64,000 bases of DNA. Source: CAZUGA01 sp964619885 (GTDB lineage Bacteria; Pseudomonadota; Gammaproteobacteria; Methylococcales; UBA1147). Shown in pieces: positions 54,043 to 62,684 of the stretch. Each line of letters starts with the position of its first letter. The first letter of the stretch is position 1. The notes below the pieces were generated by a model. It ran no database searches. It was not told the origin of the DNA and saw only the letters and a program-made list of their open reading frames with translations. The DNA lies in the NCBI GenBank assembly GCA_964619885.1, contig CAZUGA010000021.1, forward strand, positions 1 through 64,000, in the 5' to 3' direction. Position numbers and translations under genes: made by a program.

Positions 54043-55302
54043 TTAAACGATTTTGGGGTGCGGGATTGGAATGATGAATTTTCCGCCGCGCCGCTTGTAT
54101 TCTTGTTGCTGTTGCATTATTTCTTCGGCGAAATTCCAAGCCAAAATCATTACATAATCGGGTTGATCCTCCAATAATTTTGACGCAGGTAGTACCGGGA
54201 TATGCATCCCCGGCGTATATAGCCCGACTTTCATTTGATTTTTGTCGACCGTATATTTCAACAAGTCGGTACCTATATTACAGTAATTTAATAATGTATT
54301 ACCCTTGGCCGGCGCGCCGTAGCCAACCACTGTATGGCCTTTATCGCGAAGTTCACGAAGTAACGAAACGATAGCCTCGCGATTGGCTTTAACTTTTTCG
54401 TTAAACGCAACATAACTGGGCAGGTCCACCATACCCTGAGATTTTTCTTTTTCGGCTAACGCGGTAACGTCTGGCGCATGATCTGGGAAACTAGATTGCT
54501 TGCCTCCATAGACTCTAATAGAGCCGCCGTGAACGCTGACGTGGTCGACACGAATAATTCTTAAATTGGCAATTTCGAACAATCGCATCAATGCGCTGAT
54601 TGAAAAATAGCATAAGTGCTCATGATAAACCGTATCGTATTCAAATCGATCCAACAGTTCGCCCAAATAGGGAACCTCGACGATCAGCATTCCGTCATCG
54701 GTCAGAAGATGTTGCGCGCCAGAAAGAAAATCTTGCGTTTCGTCGACGTGGGCTAAAACGTTGTTGCCGATAATCGCTTTGGCAGCGCCGTGGCTGCGCC
54801 GGACATCTGTTGCCAGTTTCAAGTTAAAAAATTCAGCGATCGATTCGATACCCCTGGCACGCGCTTTTTTGACAATATTAATTGCCGGATCGATGCCCAA
54901 AGTTTTTACGCCGTGGGTTTTAAAGCAGCTCAATAAACTACCGTCGTTGGATGCAACTTCAATCACAAGGTCTCTGGATTTGAGGTCTAAGAATTTGACT
55001 ACGGTTTCGGCGTAGCTCTTATTGTGAATGGCGATGGTATCCGAGGTTCCCGTGACATAAATGTAATCTCTAAAAAGTAACTCTGGATCGATTACATCGA
55101 GTACTTGAACCAAGTAACAGGATTCGCAAAAGTAGACATCCAGCGGAAAGGATAATTCGGTTGAGAAATCGTTTTCAGATTTCAAAAATGAATTTGCCAA
55201 TGGTGTAGGTCCCAACGGCAGAAACATTTTAAGTTGGTTGTTGCCGCAACCTCTGCATGTTTTTCTAAGTACGTGTGTTGGCGGGGGCGATGGATTTTCC
55301 AT
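54043..55302 (-). CDS. NDP-sugar C-methyltransferase family protein (NovU/TylCIII-like)
   Basis: The 419-residue protein has the three-part build of sugar C-methyltransferases. It has an N-terminal zinc site with two Cys pairs ('CRGCGNNQ' near 16-23 and 'CESCYLVQV' near 53-61). The SAM-binding fold has 'VIEVASNDGSLLSCFK' near 111-126 and 'NVLAHVDETQDFLSG'. The segment 'YHEHLCYFSISALMRLF' near 219-235 holds the catalytic His pair. The C-terminal Rossmann-like part includes 'VVGYGAPAKGNTLLNY'. Relatives add a methyl at C3 of 4-keto-6-deoxy sugars, so RfbG product is the likely substrate. This would give a branched CDP-sugar, a step inferred from family and position. Confidence 0.85.
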   Translation of the reverse strand: MENPSPPPTHVLRKTCRGCGNNQLKMFLPLGPTPLANSFLKSENDFSTELSFPLDVYFCESCYLVQVLDVIDPELLFRDYIYVTGTSDTIAIHNKSYAETVVKFLDLKSRDLVIEVASNDGSLLSCFKTHGVKTLGIDPAINIVKKARARGIESIAEFFNLKLATDVRRSHGAAKAIIGNNVLAHVDETQDFLSGAQHLLTDDGMLIVEVPYLGELLDRFEYDTVYHEHLCYFSISALMRLFEIANLRIIRVDHVSVHGGSIRVYGGKQSSFPDHAPDVTALAEKEKSQGMVDLPSYVAFNEKVKANREAIVSLLRELRDKGHTVVGYGAPAKGNTLLNYCNIGTDLLKYTVDKNQMKVGLYTPGMHIPVLPASKLLEDQPDYVMILAWNFAEEIMQQQQEYKRRGGKFIIPIPHPKIV

Positions 55303-55390
55303 TATTAACCTATTCAGTCTTCAACGGTTGAGCGAAGTTTTTGCAATTGAAATACCGCAATGAATTTGGTTTCCGGGGCGGGCTTGGCGA

Positions 55391-56173
55391 CTACGAAGCG
55401 TTATCCACCCGGTCACGTGAAAGGTGGTCGGCGAAGACGATATTTTTCCAGCGGTTCATCGATGGAGAAAACCTGAATATGAGCAAGTGCCTAAAAAATT
55501 CCCAACAGGTTGCCGCTCGCACGTGGGATAAACCATTACCACGCATTCTGGCGAATACGTTAAATTCCAATACGTGAACCCCCATATAATGTGCTTTTAT
55601 CATGAGTTCCATATCCAATAACCAATTTTTCGATTGTAATTCCATCAACTCAAATAACTTAGCCGGTAACATTTTGGGTGAGCCGTTTACGTCGATAGAT
55701 TCGAGTTGTGGCCATAGTAGCCGTACAAACAAATTGAACCCGGAAGAAACAAATTTTCTAACCAATCCGTCCATGCGAAATCTCCGTCGCACCTTTCCGA
55801 CAATGTTTCCATCGGTGGATAATACGGCTTCGTAAAGACGAACGACATCTTCGGCATCAACTTGCCCGTCGGCGGGGATGATGCCGATCCATGGACCGGT
55901 AGCCACCTTAGCACCGCTCAAAACCCCTTTTCCATAACCTTCATTTAAATCGACCCGATGGTGAACAATAGCAGGATATTTCTCTGCAAATTCTTGGATG
56001 ATTGTTCCGGTCCTGTCGCTCGACCCATTGTCGACGACAATAAGCTCTAACGGGTGGTTGGATTTTGTAAATTCATCTACCAACTTAGGAATGGTATAAC
56101 CTAAGATGTCTTCCTCGTTGTAACAAGGCATGATCATCGATAAAGTCGGCGACTTATCAGGTCCCGGCGCCAT
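55391..56173 (-). CDS. Family 2 glycosyltransferase (polyprenyl-phosphate sugar synthase type)
   Basis: The 260-residue GT-A enzyme reads 'LSMIMPCYNEEDILGYTIPK' near the start, then 'VVDNGSSDRTG', 'NEGYGKGVLSGAKVATGPWI' and 'IIPADGQVDAEDVVRLYEA' with the metal-binding D-x-Q/D. The style is that of DPM-like synthases that load sugars onto polyprenyl phosphate, but it has no C-terminal membrane helices. ATG 56173 has GGAGGG at the right distance and is preferred to ATG 56185. The gene lies 15-27 bases after the radical SAM gene, and its product could provide the lipid-linked donor for the GT-C enzyme of this operon (inference). Confidence 0.82.
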   Translation of the reverse strand: MAPGPDKSPTLSMIMPCYNEEDILGYTIPKLVDEFTKSNHPLELIVVDNGSSDRTGTIIQEFAEKYPAIVHHRVDLNEGYGKGVLSGAKVATGPWIGIIPADGQVDAEDVVRLYEAVLSTDGNIVGKVRRRFRMDGLVRKFVSSGFNLFVRLLWPQLESIDVNGSPKMLPAKLFELMELQSKNWLLDMELMIKAHYMGVHVLEFNVFARMRGNGLSHVRAATCWEFFRHLLIFRFSPSMNRWKNIVFADHLSRDRVDNAS

Positions 56174-56200
56174 GTTTCCCTCCATTAAAAATTCTTATAT

Positions 56201-58225
56201 TTATTGAAGTTGTGTGACAACTTTTCTTCTTAAATCTTGCGCGAACATGGTCCTGGTAAATTTACCCAGGCCCGAAGGATGTTCGCCAAAGGTTTCGATT
56301 CGGGTCGCGATCAGACTTTTAGTATTCGAATCCAGGGTTGTTTCAAAGGTTTGTGGCGCGGTGTAAACGAATTCCTGCAAGGGTTTTTTGTAATGTTCTT
56401 CGCGCCATGCATCCAGGTCATAGTAGGTTGTCCAGTACGGTGTTTCCTCTATTGTTTCGATAAATGGAACATGCAGCATGACACTTCTGAAATAATCGAT
56501 AATAGTGGTTAGCATATTTTGCTTCCGACCTTTTTCCACCGAGTCGATTAGATCGCTGATCGAATTTTGGAGGAAATCCAATGCTTCCTGCAATACATAA
56601 AAACGACCGATCATGGAATACTTGCTGAGCAGGTTTCCGCCGACAGAGCCGTCCACTAATCCATCGTAATTATCGATAGCCCAGGCTTCACAGGATTTGT
56701 GGTCGTCAAATAATTCTTCTTGGCTCTCGCGCACAAAATCGTCGATCATTTTTACGAATTCTTGGGGTGCTTTGTCCAAGTTTTGCTGCATTCTGGATAT
56801 CAGGGCGAAGGGTGTAACGCCTTCCTGGCGGGCAAATTCGAAGGCTTCTTCGAAATTGCCTTCGTAAAAATAGATAGTCAATAATAAATGAAATACCCGG
56901 CATTCCAAATATTCCTGAAAGCTGAAAGTTGGCGTTTCGACAACCATTTCTTCGGTTTCCAATACGGCCCTGCCAGTGTAATTGCCGATATTCCTCGCAA
57001 CGACGCGGAATTTGGTTTTGAAACCGAATTTTTGGCGGCTGTCCGGATTACTCAGCGGTGCGCCGTGCAATAGCATTAATTGGTGTGCCGATACGCGTTT
57101 TACCCCGGTTTCGATTAGATCGTCTACCGCCTTCATAAACGATTCTTTGGTTTCGCCAGGCATACATAAAATTAACTCACCGTAGGCTTGCATTCCTTGA
57201 TTTTGTACTTCCTGTTGGATCTGTTCGAATGTTTCCAAACTGATGTTCGCGCGTTGTATATTTTTTAAAACTTCCGGGTTAAGCGACTGAACCGCCGATG
57301 TCATAGGAAGTGCGCCCCGGACTTTGCGCATCACACGAATAATGCGTTCAGCCTGATTTTTTCCGGTGGTTGTGCGGATATATCGAGGCCATCCCGTTTT
57401 ATCCATCAACTCGCCGATATAATCGGCGATGGGTTCGTCTTGCCGGTACATCCCGAAGTTATCGTCGGCAAAGCACAAAGGCTGATCCGGATTGATGCGT
57501 TCGACTAGATAGTCCAAGTCGGCTTTGATGTTCTCGTAGGAATGTCTGAATATCTTGTTATTATCTTTGACCGCAGAATTACAATATTGGCAGGTGAATG
57601 GACAACCTCGGGCAATTTGCATCATCGCGAAATAACCGGTATTTATAAATTTATCCATATATCCAGCGAGATAGGGCGAGGGGATCTCGTCCAGATCAAC
57701 AATGCGTTGAATGACGCCGCCTTGCACGAATTCGTCGGTTTTTTTATCAATCCAAAAATTACCTGGTACTGCTTCTTCCATCATTCCTTCGATGGACTGA
57801 TTGACATCAAGATAGCGTTGGATGATATTTAAAAATGCGCGTTCTCCTTCGTAGGTGGGGCCACGCACAGCGATATCGATATTGGGCATTTCCCGCATCC
57901 AGCTTTCTTGCTCTACCGCAGTCAACGGGAAATTGGGTCCCCCCATCAATGTTAAAAGCTGAGGATTTTTTGCTTTGGCATAGCGCGCAAATTCCAGTGC
58001 TAAATAGTGGTTCCATGCATAGCTGCTCAATGCGAGGACATCGGGTGCTTGCCGATCGATCGCTATTCTCAGTTCGTCCGGTTCGCGATAGATGGTGAAA
58101 TTTAATTTTTCTTTGGATTTAATGAAAGCATCGGTATAGGTTGCCAAATTAGCAACGCCGAGAGGATAAACATCCGATGTCGCCGTTACTTGATTATGAC
58201 CAAGATCTGCGAGGTAGATGAGCAT
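56201..58225 (-). CDS. B12-binding-domain radical SAM protein
   Basis: The 674-residue protein has an N-terminal cobalamin-binding-type Rossmann domain (about 1-150, with 'DVLALSSYAWNHYLALEFA' and 'LLTLMGGPNFP'). A radical SAM barrel follows with the cluster motif CxxxCxxC at Cys208, Cys212 and Cys215 ('ARGCPFTCQYC'). A canonical D-x-H-x-x-G cobalamin ligand is not visible, so any B12 may be bound without His. After about residue 430 an additional 240-residue mostly helical part has no family I recognise. ATG 58225 follows AAGGAC. It heads the glycan operon; a radical methylation or rearrangement of a sugar or lipid is possible, but the substrate is unknown. Confidence 0.82.
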   Translation of the reverse strand: MLIYLADLGHNQVTATSDVYPLGVANLATYTDAFIKSKEKLNFTIYREPDELRIAIDRQAPDVLALSSYAWNHYLALEFARYAKAKNPQLLTLMGGPNFPLTAVEQESWMREMPNIDIAVRGPTYEGERAFLNIIQRYLDVNQSIEGMMEEAVPGNFWIDKKTDEFVQGGVIQRIVDLDEIPSPYLAGYMDKFINTGYFAMMQIARGCPFTCQYCNSAVKDNNKIFRHSYENIKADLDYLVERINPDQPLCFADDNFGMYRQDEPIADYIGELMDKTGWPRYIRTTTGKNQAERIIRVMRKVRGALPMTSAVQSLNPEVLKNIQRANISLETFEQIQQEVQNQGMQAYGELILCMPGETKESFMKAVDDLIETGVKRVSAHQLMLLHGAPLSNPDSRQKFGFKTKFRVVARNIGNYTGRAVLETEEMVVETPTFSFQEYLECRVFHLLLTIYFYEGNFEEAFEFARQEGVTPFALISRMQQNLDKAPQEFVKMIDDFVRESQEELFDDHKSCEAWAIDNYDGLVDGSVGGNLLSKYSMIGRFYVLQEALDFLQNSISDLIDSVEKGRKQNMLTTIIDYFRSVMLHVPFIETIEETPYWTTYYDLDAWREEHYKKPLQEFVYTAPQTFETTLDSNTKSLIATRIETFGEHPSGLGKFTRTMFAQDLRRKVVTQLQ

Positions 58226-58545
58226 AATTTTGTCCTTTCCGATGAAATAATTAAAATTAGAGCAACTGCATCTTATTATAGGTTCAACAACGTATCAAAG
58301 TAAGCATCCGCGGCATCGCGTTAATGATTGCGTTAATTATGGAGCTTCTTTCTCTTATGATCAGTTGTACAAGTCAATATTTAATTGTAGTTGGCTGTGA
58401 AAAATCTGTTCGGCCGTCTAACAAAAGATATAAAAAATCGCCCGTTATTAAATAACGGCAATTAATCTAGTTGCCAACGTTAGGCGGCATCGCTGGTCCC
58501 ATACCTTTTTGTCTATGTAGCATTTCCTTTATACGCTATGCACAA
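58226..58545. other. Intergenic stretch between the two glycan units
   Basis: 320 AT-rich bases between dprE2 and the radical SAM operon, both on the minus strand. Its right third holds a hairpin that may end the dprE transcript (listed). The left part should carry the promoter of the radical SAM operon. No gene is apparent. Confidence 0.5.
58432..58458 (-). terminator. Likely terminator of the dprE1-dprE2 transcript
   Basis: On the minus strand a 7-bp stem CCGTTAT / ATAACGG (58458-58452 with 58448-58442, loop 3) is followed after a short GCGA spacer by six T. It lies about 90 bases after the dprE2 stop. Confidence 0.5.
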
Positions 58546-59283
58546 TTATAGTGGCAGCTTTTTCATTATTATTGCCGGAATATTCTTTATTATCAGCATA
58601 ATAAAAAACCAGATCCATGGAACATAAACGACATCTTTATTTTTCTCAAATGCCAGCACGATTTTCTTGGCGACGTAATCAGGGCTTACCCATAAGAAAC
58701 CTTTTTTAAAATCCTTGGTCATGGGCGTGTCTACGAATCCAGGTTTTATCGTAATTACTCGGACACCATCGCTATCCAGTCTTGCTCTCAGTCCTTCAAG
58801 ATAGGTGTCGATAAACGCTTTGGCCGACCCGTAAACGTAATTGCTTTTTCTGCCCCGGTCTGCGGCGACAGATGTGACGACCCCAAGTTTTCCGTGGCCT
58901 TGGTTTAGCATGAGTTTCGCGATGATGTTACAGATCTTAATAGTGCTCAAACCGTTAACGTACAATTCTTTTTCAATTTTTTCATTGTTGAATTCGCAGG
59001 AGTTTTGATCGGGTAGGCTACCGTACGACACAAGAGCGTCATCGATCCCTCCGGGTCGTTGGAATATTTCGTTGAGATCGGATTCTAGTTTTGCAAGCTG
59101 GTAAATATCTAACCCGCGGATATCTACGTTGCACCCGGTTCGAATTTCCAGGTCCGATTTATTTTTCTCCAGGTTTTGCAGATTTTGTGCGAATAGGTAT
59201 AAGTTATCTTTATTTTCCGCGTATAACTTTGCCGTCGATTTGGCTATCGCTGAATTTGCCCCGATTATAAGTACATTTTTCAT
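58546..59283 (-). CDS. dprE2: DprE2-like polyprenyl-phosphoryl-2-keto-ribose reductase (SDR)
   Basis: The 245-residue short-chain reductase has the NAD(P) loop 'VLIIGANSAIAKSTAKLY' at residues 4-21, the catalytic Ser in 'TSVAADRGRKSNYVYGSAKA' with Tyr and Lys in YxxxK, and the post-active 'IKPGFVDTPMT'. The C-terminus is hydrophobic ('VPWIWFFIMLIIKNIP'), as in mycobacterial DprE2, which works at the membrane. It should reduce the 2-keto intermediate to polyprenyl-phosphoryl-arabinose. Its ATG follows directly on the stop of dprE1 (no spacing), so the two are coupled. The family assignment rests mainly on this partnership. Confidence 0.85.
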   Translation of the reverse strand: MKNVLIIGANSAIAKSTAKLYAENKDNLYLFAQNLQNLEKNKSDLEIRTGCNVDIRGLDIYQLAKLESDLNEIFQRPGGIDDALVSYGSLPDQNSCEFNNEKIEKELYVNGLSTIKICNIIAKLMLNQGHGKLGVVTSVAADRGRKSNYVYGSAKAFIDTYLEGLRARLDSDGVRVITIKPGFVDTPMTKDFKKGFLWVSPDYVAKKIVLAFEKNKDVVYVPWIWFFIMLIIKNIPAIIMKKLPL

Positions 59284-60588
59284 TTAAATACCCAGCCTCC
59301 TCGACTGTACTGAATTAAAATATAAGTTCGATTTGTATTGTTCCCGAATTTCAGCAAGTGCTTCCCAGTTTGGGTAGTACTTTCGAAATGATTCGGCTGA
59401 CATCCTCGCATCTTTTGCGAGATAAACTCGACCGCCGCATTCACCGACTATTTGATCAAGCCTATCCATCAACTTACGCGAATCCGAGTTCGCTTTAAAA
59501 TCGACCGCGAGGGTTAATCCTTCCATAGGGAACGACAAATAATTGTTATTGCTTGGACCAAAATATTTTAAAACAGCCAAAAATGAGCTTTGGCCGGAGC
59601 TGGCGATGTCGCTTAACATATTGACCAGCGGTTCTGAGCCTACGCGCTTGGGAATGGCGAACTGGTACTGATAAAATCCCGGTTTGCCGTACATCAAATT
59701 CCAATTGCGAATACTGTCGAGTGGGTAAAAAAATGGATCGATGTTGGTTGTCGACTGGATGTGGAGTTGCTTTACTTTTTGAAAATAAAATTCATTGAAT
59801 ACACTGACTGTAATTTGATTGAGTGCAAAACTCGGTAGCCCGAATGGCACTGCGATTGGTTTACGTTCTGTATAGGCTAAGTCCGATTTATCGCTTTCGC
59901 GGCCCAGCATGAGCAAGCCGCGGCCGAGCTGATTCCCACGTTTCAAACAATCTATCCAGGCGACTGAATATTGGACCGACGCGTGTTTTTCAAAAAGTTG
60001 AATCAGTTCCCCTAAATTTTGTGCTTTTATAATTGTTTGGTCGATTAAAGCACTTTTAACCGGGATTAGTTTGATCGTAGCATCAGTGATGATGCCAGTA
60101 AGCCCCATGCCTCCGCATGTGGCATTGAATAGTTCGGGTGTTTCGGTTTTGCTGCAAGTTCTGAGTTCGCCATCTCCGGTAACCAAGCGAAAGCCTAGTA
60201 GGTGTTCACTAAACGAACCCGCTATGTGGTGGTTTTTGCCGTGTACATCGCTTGCAATCGCACCGCCAACTGAAACATACTTGGTTCCCGGTGCGACTGG
60301 TAGAAACCAACCTTGGGGTAAGAAAACCTGGATAATTTCTGCCAAACTGCATCCCGCTTCACAGTGCAATATGCCGTTCAATGGGTCGAAGTTCAGCATC
60401 CTGTTGTAATTTGTCGTCAGGACCACCCTGTCAGCTAACGAGCTGTCACCGTAGCTTCGTCCCAGGCCACGCACAATAAATGTGTCGTGGCGTTTTGTCG
60501 TCTCTCTGAGAGACCGCAAATCAAAGTTTTCCAATAACTCTGTTTCCGCAACAATTTTCTTTGATTTACCCCAACCGCTTATTTCCAT
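59284..60588 (-). CDS. dprE1: DprE1-like polyprenyl-phosphoryl-ribose 2'-oxidase (FAD)
   Basis: The 434-residue VAO-type flavoenzyme follows mycobacterial DprE1 along its length: 'IVRGLGRSYGDSSLADRVVL' near residues 38-57, 'VAPGTKYVSVGGAIASDVHG' near 97-116, 'KNHHIAGSF' with the FAD-contacting His, 'GLTGIITDATIKL', 'YGKPGFYQYQFAIP' and the end 'VYLAKDARMSAESFRKYYPN'. It should oxidise the 2'-OH of polyprenyl-phosphoryl-D-ribose, the first half of the epimerisation to arabinose. The position of the mycobacterial drug-target Cys387 reads Ala ('EGLTLAVDF'). Start ATG 60588. Forms a two-gene unit with dprE2. Confidence 0.9.
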   Translation of the reverse strand: MEISGWGKSKKIVAETELLENFDLRSLRETTKRHDTFIVRGLGRSYGDSSLADRVVLTTNYNRMLNFDPLNGILHCEAGCSLAEIIQVFLPQGWFLPVAPGTKYVSVGGAIASDVHGKNHHIAGSFSEHLLGFRLVTGDGELRTCSKTETPELFNATCGGMGLTGIITDATIKLIPVKSALIDQTIIKAQNLGELIQLFEKHASVQYSVAWIDCLKRGNQLGRGLLMLGRESDKSDLAYTERKPIAVPFGLPSFALNQITVSVFNEFYFQKVKQLHIQSTTNIDPFFYPLDSIRNWNLMYGKPGFYQYQFAIPKRVGSEPLVNMLSDIASSGQSSFLAVLKYFGPSNNNYLSFPMEGLTLAVDFKANSDSRKLMDRLDQIVGECGGRVYLAKDARMSAESFRKYYPNWEALAEIREQYKSNLYFNSVQSRRLGI

Positions 60589-61240
60589 GTTTATTGGTAC
60601 AGTTTGACCTGGTTATTGTTTGGATTCTGCGCTGAATAGTGTATCGAATCCAATAGGGCGTGCTTGCAGCCTAATTTATCAATTTTAACAGCCGGTTAGT
60701 TTTTGATGCTAACGAATGATTTATCGGGTCATCGATTTATTACCCATAAAGCAACTATTGAATGCACATTTCATTTCAAGAAAACTTTTTTTGCTAATCG
60801 ATTTTATGATACCAATCAGTACTTCGACAATTGGCTGGAACGCGAATTAAATGTTATTTTTAAAGTTGATTAAGCAATTTGATACGGAATATTGCTTGCT
60901 GGACTAAAATTCAATGTAAGCTGAAAAAAACTATCAGGGTAGTCTTGTCGAACACAAAAGTCGTCGGAATTTTTTAGATTTTTATCTCTAGACTGAACAG
61001 TTTAATAAATTTGCCCAAAAACAGTGTTGCCGCTAGAGTAGTTATAGCTCATTGAGCGCATAAGCGAACGGTAATTCGGCAAAAAATACTTTCTGCACAG
61101 CGAAAACAGAGCGGCTGAAAATTTAATAGAAATGGTGCTTTTCTCAACGTGTACAAAGACTGAATGGACATAGTGCTAGGGGAAATGTTTGCTGGGCAAC
61201 ATAAGAGGATGCTGTTTGCCTTGTATCTACCGTGGGTTTT
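60589..61240. other. Divergent intergenic region between dprE1 and the UbiA gene
   Basis: 650 AT-rich bases between the two divergent halves of the arabinose cassette. It should hold both promoters, but no strong sigma-70 or regulator site stands out. No open frame has family-like sequence. Confidence 0.5.
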
Positions 61241-62116
61241 ATGAGCAAGCTCGCAAAGTCTAATCCGATAGTGGCGTCTGTTCTTCTGATGCGGACACAT
61301 CAGTGGATCAAGAATATTTTTGTATTTGCCCCTTTGGTTTTTACCGGCAAGTTTTTAGATGTTGACGCGGTGTTTAATACCGTCATCACCTTTTTGCTAT
61401 TTTCTCTTACCGCGTCCAGTGTATACATCGTAAATGACATAAACGATATTGAGGCGGATAGAGCCCATCCATCAAAGAGCAAAACCAGACCGCTGGCCGC
61501 TGGATGGATAACGTCACGCCATGCGCAAATTCAATTGGTTCTAGTTTATCTTGTCCTCGTCGTTGGCCTTTCATTTGAAACAGAGCTCATCAGTGTTCTA
61601 GCTCTATATTTGGTGATCAATCTCCTTTATACCTTCAGATTAAAGTATTTGCCGGTTATCGATATTTTTTGTATTGCGTCCGGGTTTGTGTTGCGCGTTT
61701 ATGCGGGTGCTGCCGTATTGGATGTACCCGTATCGGGGTGGATGTTTATCACAACGCTATGTTTAGCGTTGTTTTTGGCGTCGATAAAGCGTAAGCAAGA
61801 ATTAATCTATGGTAAAAAGGGTTCTCGAAAAGTTCTGGACTACTATACGACAGAATTAGTCGAAAAATATGCGGAAATGTCGGCTACGGCGGCATTGCTG
61901 TTTTATAGTCTTTTTGTGATGACAGAAAACCCTGCGTTGGTTTACTCGGTTCCGTTTGTCATATATGGGATATTTCGTTATTGGTATGTTGTGGATGCCG
62001 ATGGGGCGGGCGAATCGCCCACTAATGTTTTGTTAACAGACTTACATCTAATAGCCACTATAGTTTTGTGGACCGGCGTTAACTTGTGGGTGCTTTGGCC
62101 ACAGTCTGCGGGATGA
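61241..62116 (+). CDS. UbiA-type decaprenyl-phosphate phosphoribosyltransferase
   Basis: The 291-residue integral membrane protein of the UbiA superfamily has about nine helices. It begins 'LMRTHQWIKNIFVFAPLVF', as DPPR synthases do, and carries the first Asp-rich site 'NDINDIEADRAHPSKSKTRP' near residues 66-85. Instead of the second DxxxD of quinone-type UbiA it has 'GSRKVLDYYTTELVEKYAEM' near 190-210, matching the Rv3806c group. The reaction would be transfer of phosphoribose from PRPP to polyprenyl phosphate. ATG 61241 is preferred to GTG 61232. The PAP2 gene overlaps its stop by ATGA. Confidence 0.88.
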   Translation: MSKLAKSNPIVASVLLMRTHQWIKNIFVFAPLVFTGKFLDVDAVFNTVITFLLFSLTASSVYIVNDINDIEADRAHPSKSKTRPLAAGWITSRHAQIQLVLVYLVLVVGLSFETELISVLALYLVINLLYTFRLKYLPVIDIFCIASGFVLRVYAGAAVLDVPVSGWMFITTLCLALFLASIKRKQELIYGKKGSRKVLDYYTTELVEKYAEMSATAALLFYSLFVMTENPALVYSVPFVIYGIFRYWYVVDADGAGESPTNVLLTDLHLIATIVLWTGVNLWVLWPQSAG

Positions 62117-62538
62117 ATATCGATTATATTATTTTACCGTTTTTATCCTGGTTTGTTGCGGGGTGCTTGAAATTCGTAATCAATTTTGTACGGTTTGGCA
62201 AGAACGCGCTAAAAAAAGTGGGCTACGGTGGATTACCAAGCAACCATACTACAATTGTTTTTTCCATGCCGGCATATATAGGGTTTGAAAACGGAATCGG
62301 CGAACCGGCTTTTGGGGCGTGCCTGACCTTGGCGTTCATTGTCATTATGGACGCGATGGATTTGCGCAGGAAAGTCGGTAAACATGCTGCGGGGCTTAAT
62401 GCGTTAAACGAAAAATTAAATCCTTCAAATGCGCCAACACCGTTGCGCGAACGCGTTGGACACTCGCCAATCGAAGTATGCGCGGGGATTGTGCTCGGGG
62501 TAAGCTTGGGATACTTGGTGTCCGTAGCGAATCTTTAG
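62113..62538 (+). CDS. Divergent PAP2 family phosphatase (Rv3807c-like, DUF212)
   Basis: The 141-residue membrane protein belongs to the divergent PAP2 (DUF212) family. It has 'NALKKVGYGGLPSNHTTIVF' with the Ser-Asn-His site near residues 38-55, 'IVIMDAMDLRRKVGKHA' near 80-96 and the C-terminal 'RERVGHSPIEVCAGIVLGVS'. In the arabinose pathway a phosphatase must remove the 5-phosphate of polyprenyl-phosphoryl-phosphoribose, and this is the expected candidate, as proposed for Rv3807c. ATG 62113 forms an ATGA overlap with the UbiA gene, so the two are made together. Confidence 0.85.
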   Translation: MNIDYIILPFLSWFVAGCLKFVINFVRFGKNALKKVGYGGLPSNHTTIVFSMPAYIGFENGIGEPAFGACLTLAFIVIMDAMDLRRKVGKHAAGLNALNEKLNPSNAPTPLRERVGHSPIEVCAGIVLGVSLGYLVSVANL

Positions 62539-62684
62539 ATGATCTAACGTGCGGTTGCAAGTCTGTTGAGACCAAATTGATGGGTAGCGTCTAAAGCAAG
62601 TTGATAGTCGATTCGGCCTAAACCGCGGTCGTTCGTCGCACCGCCTATCGCGAGTCGGTTAAATGGGGCTAAGAACGGGCTTTT

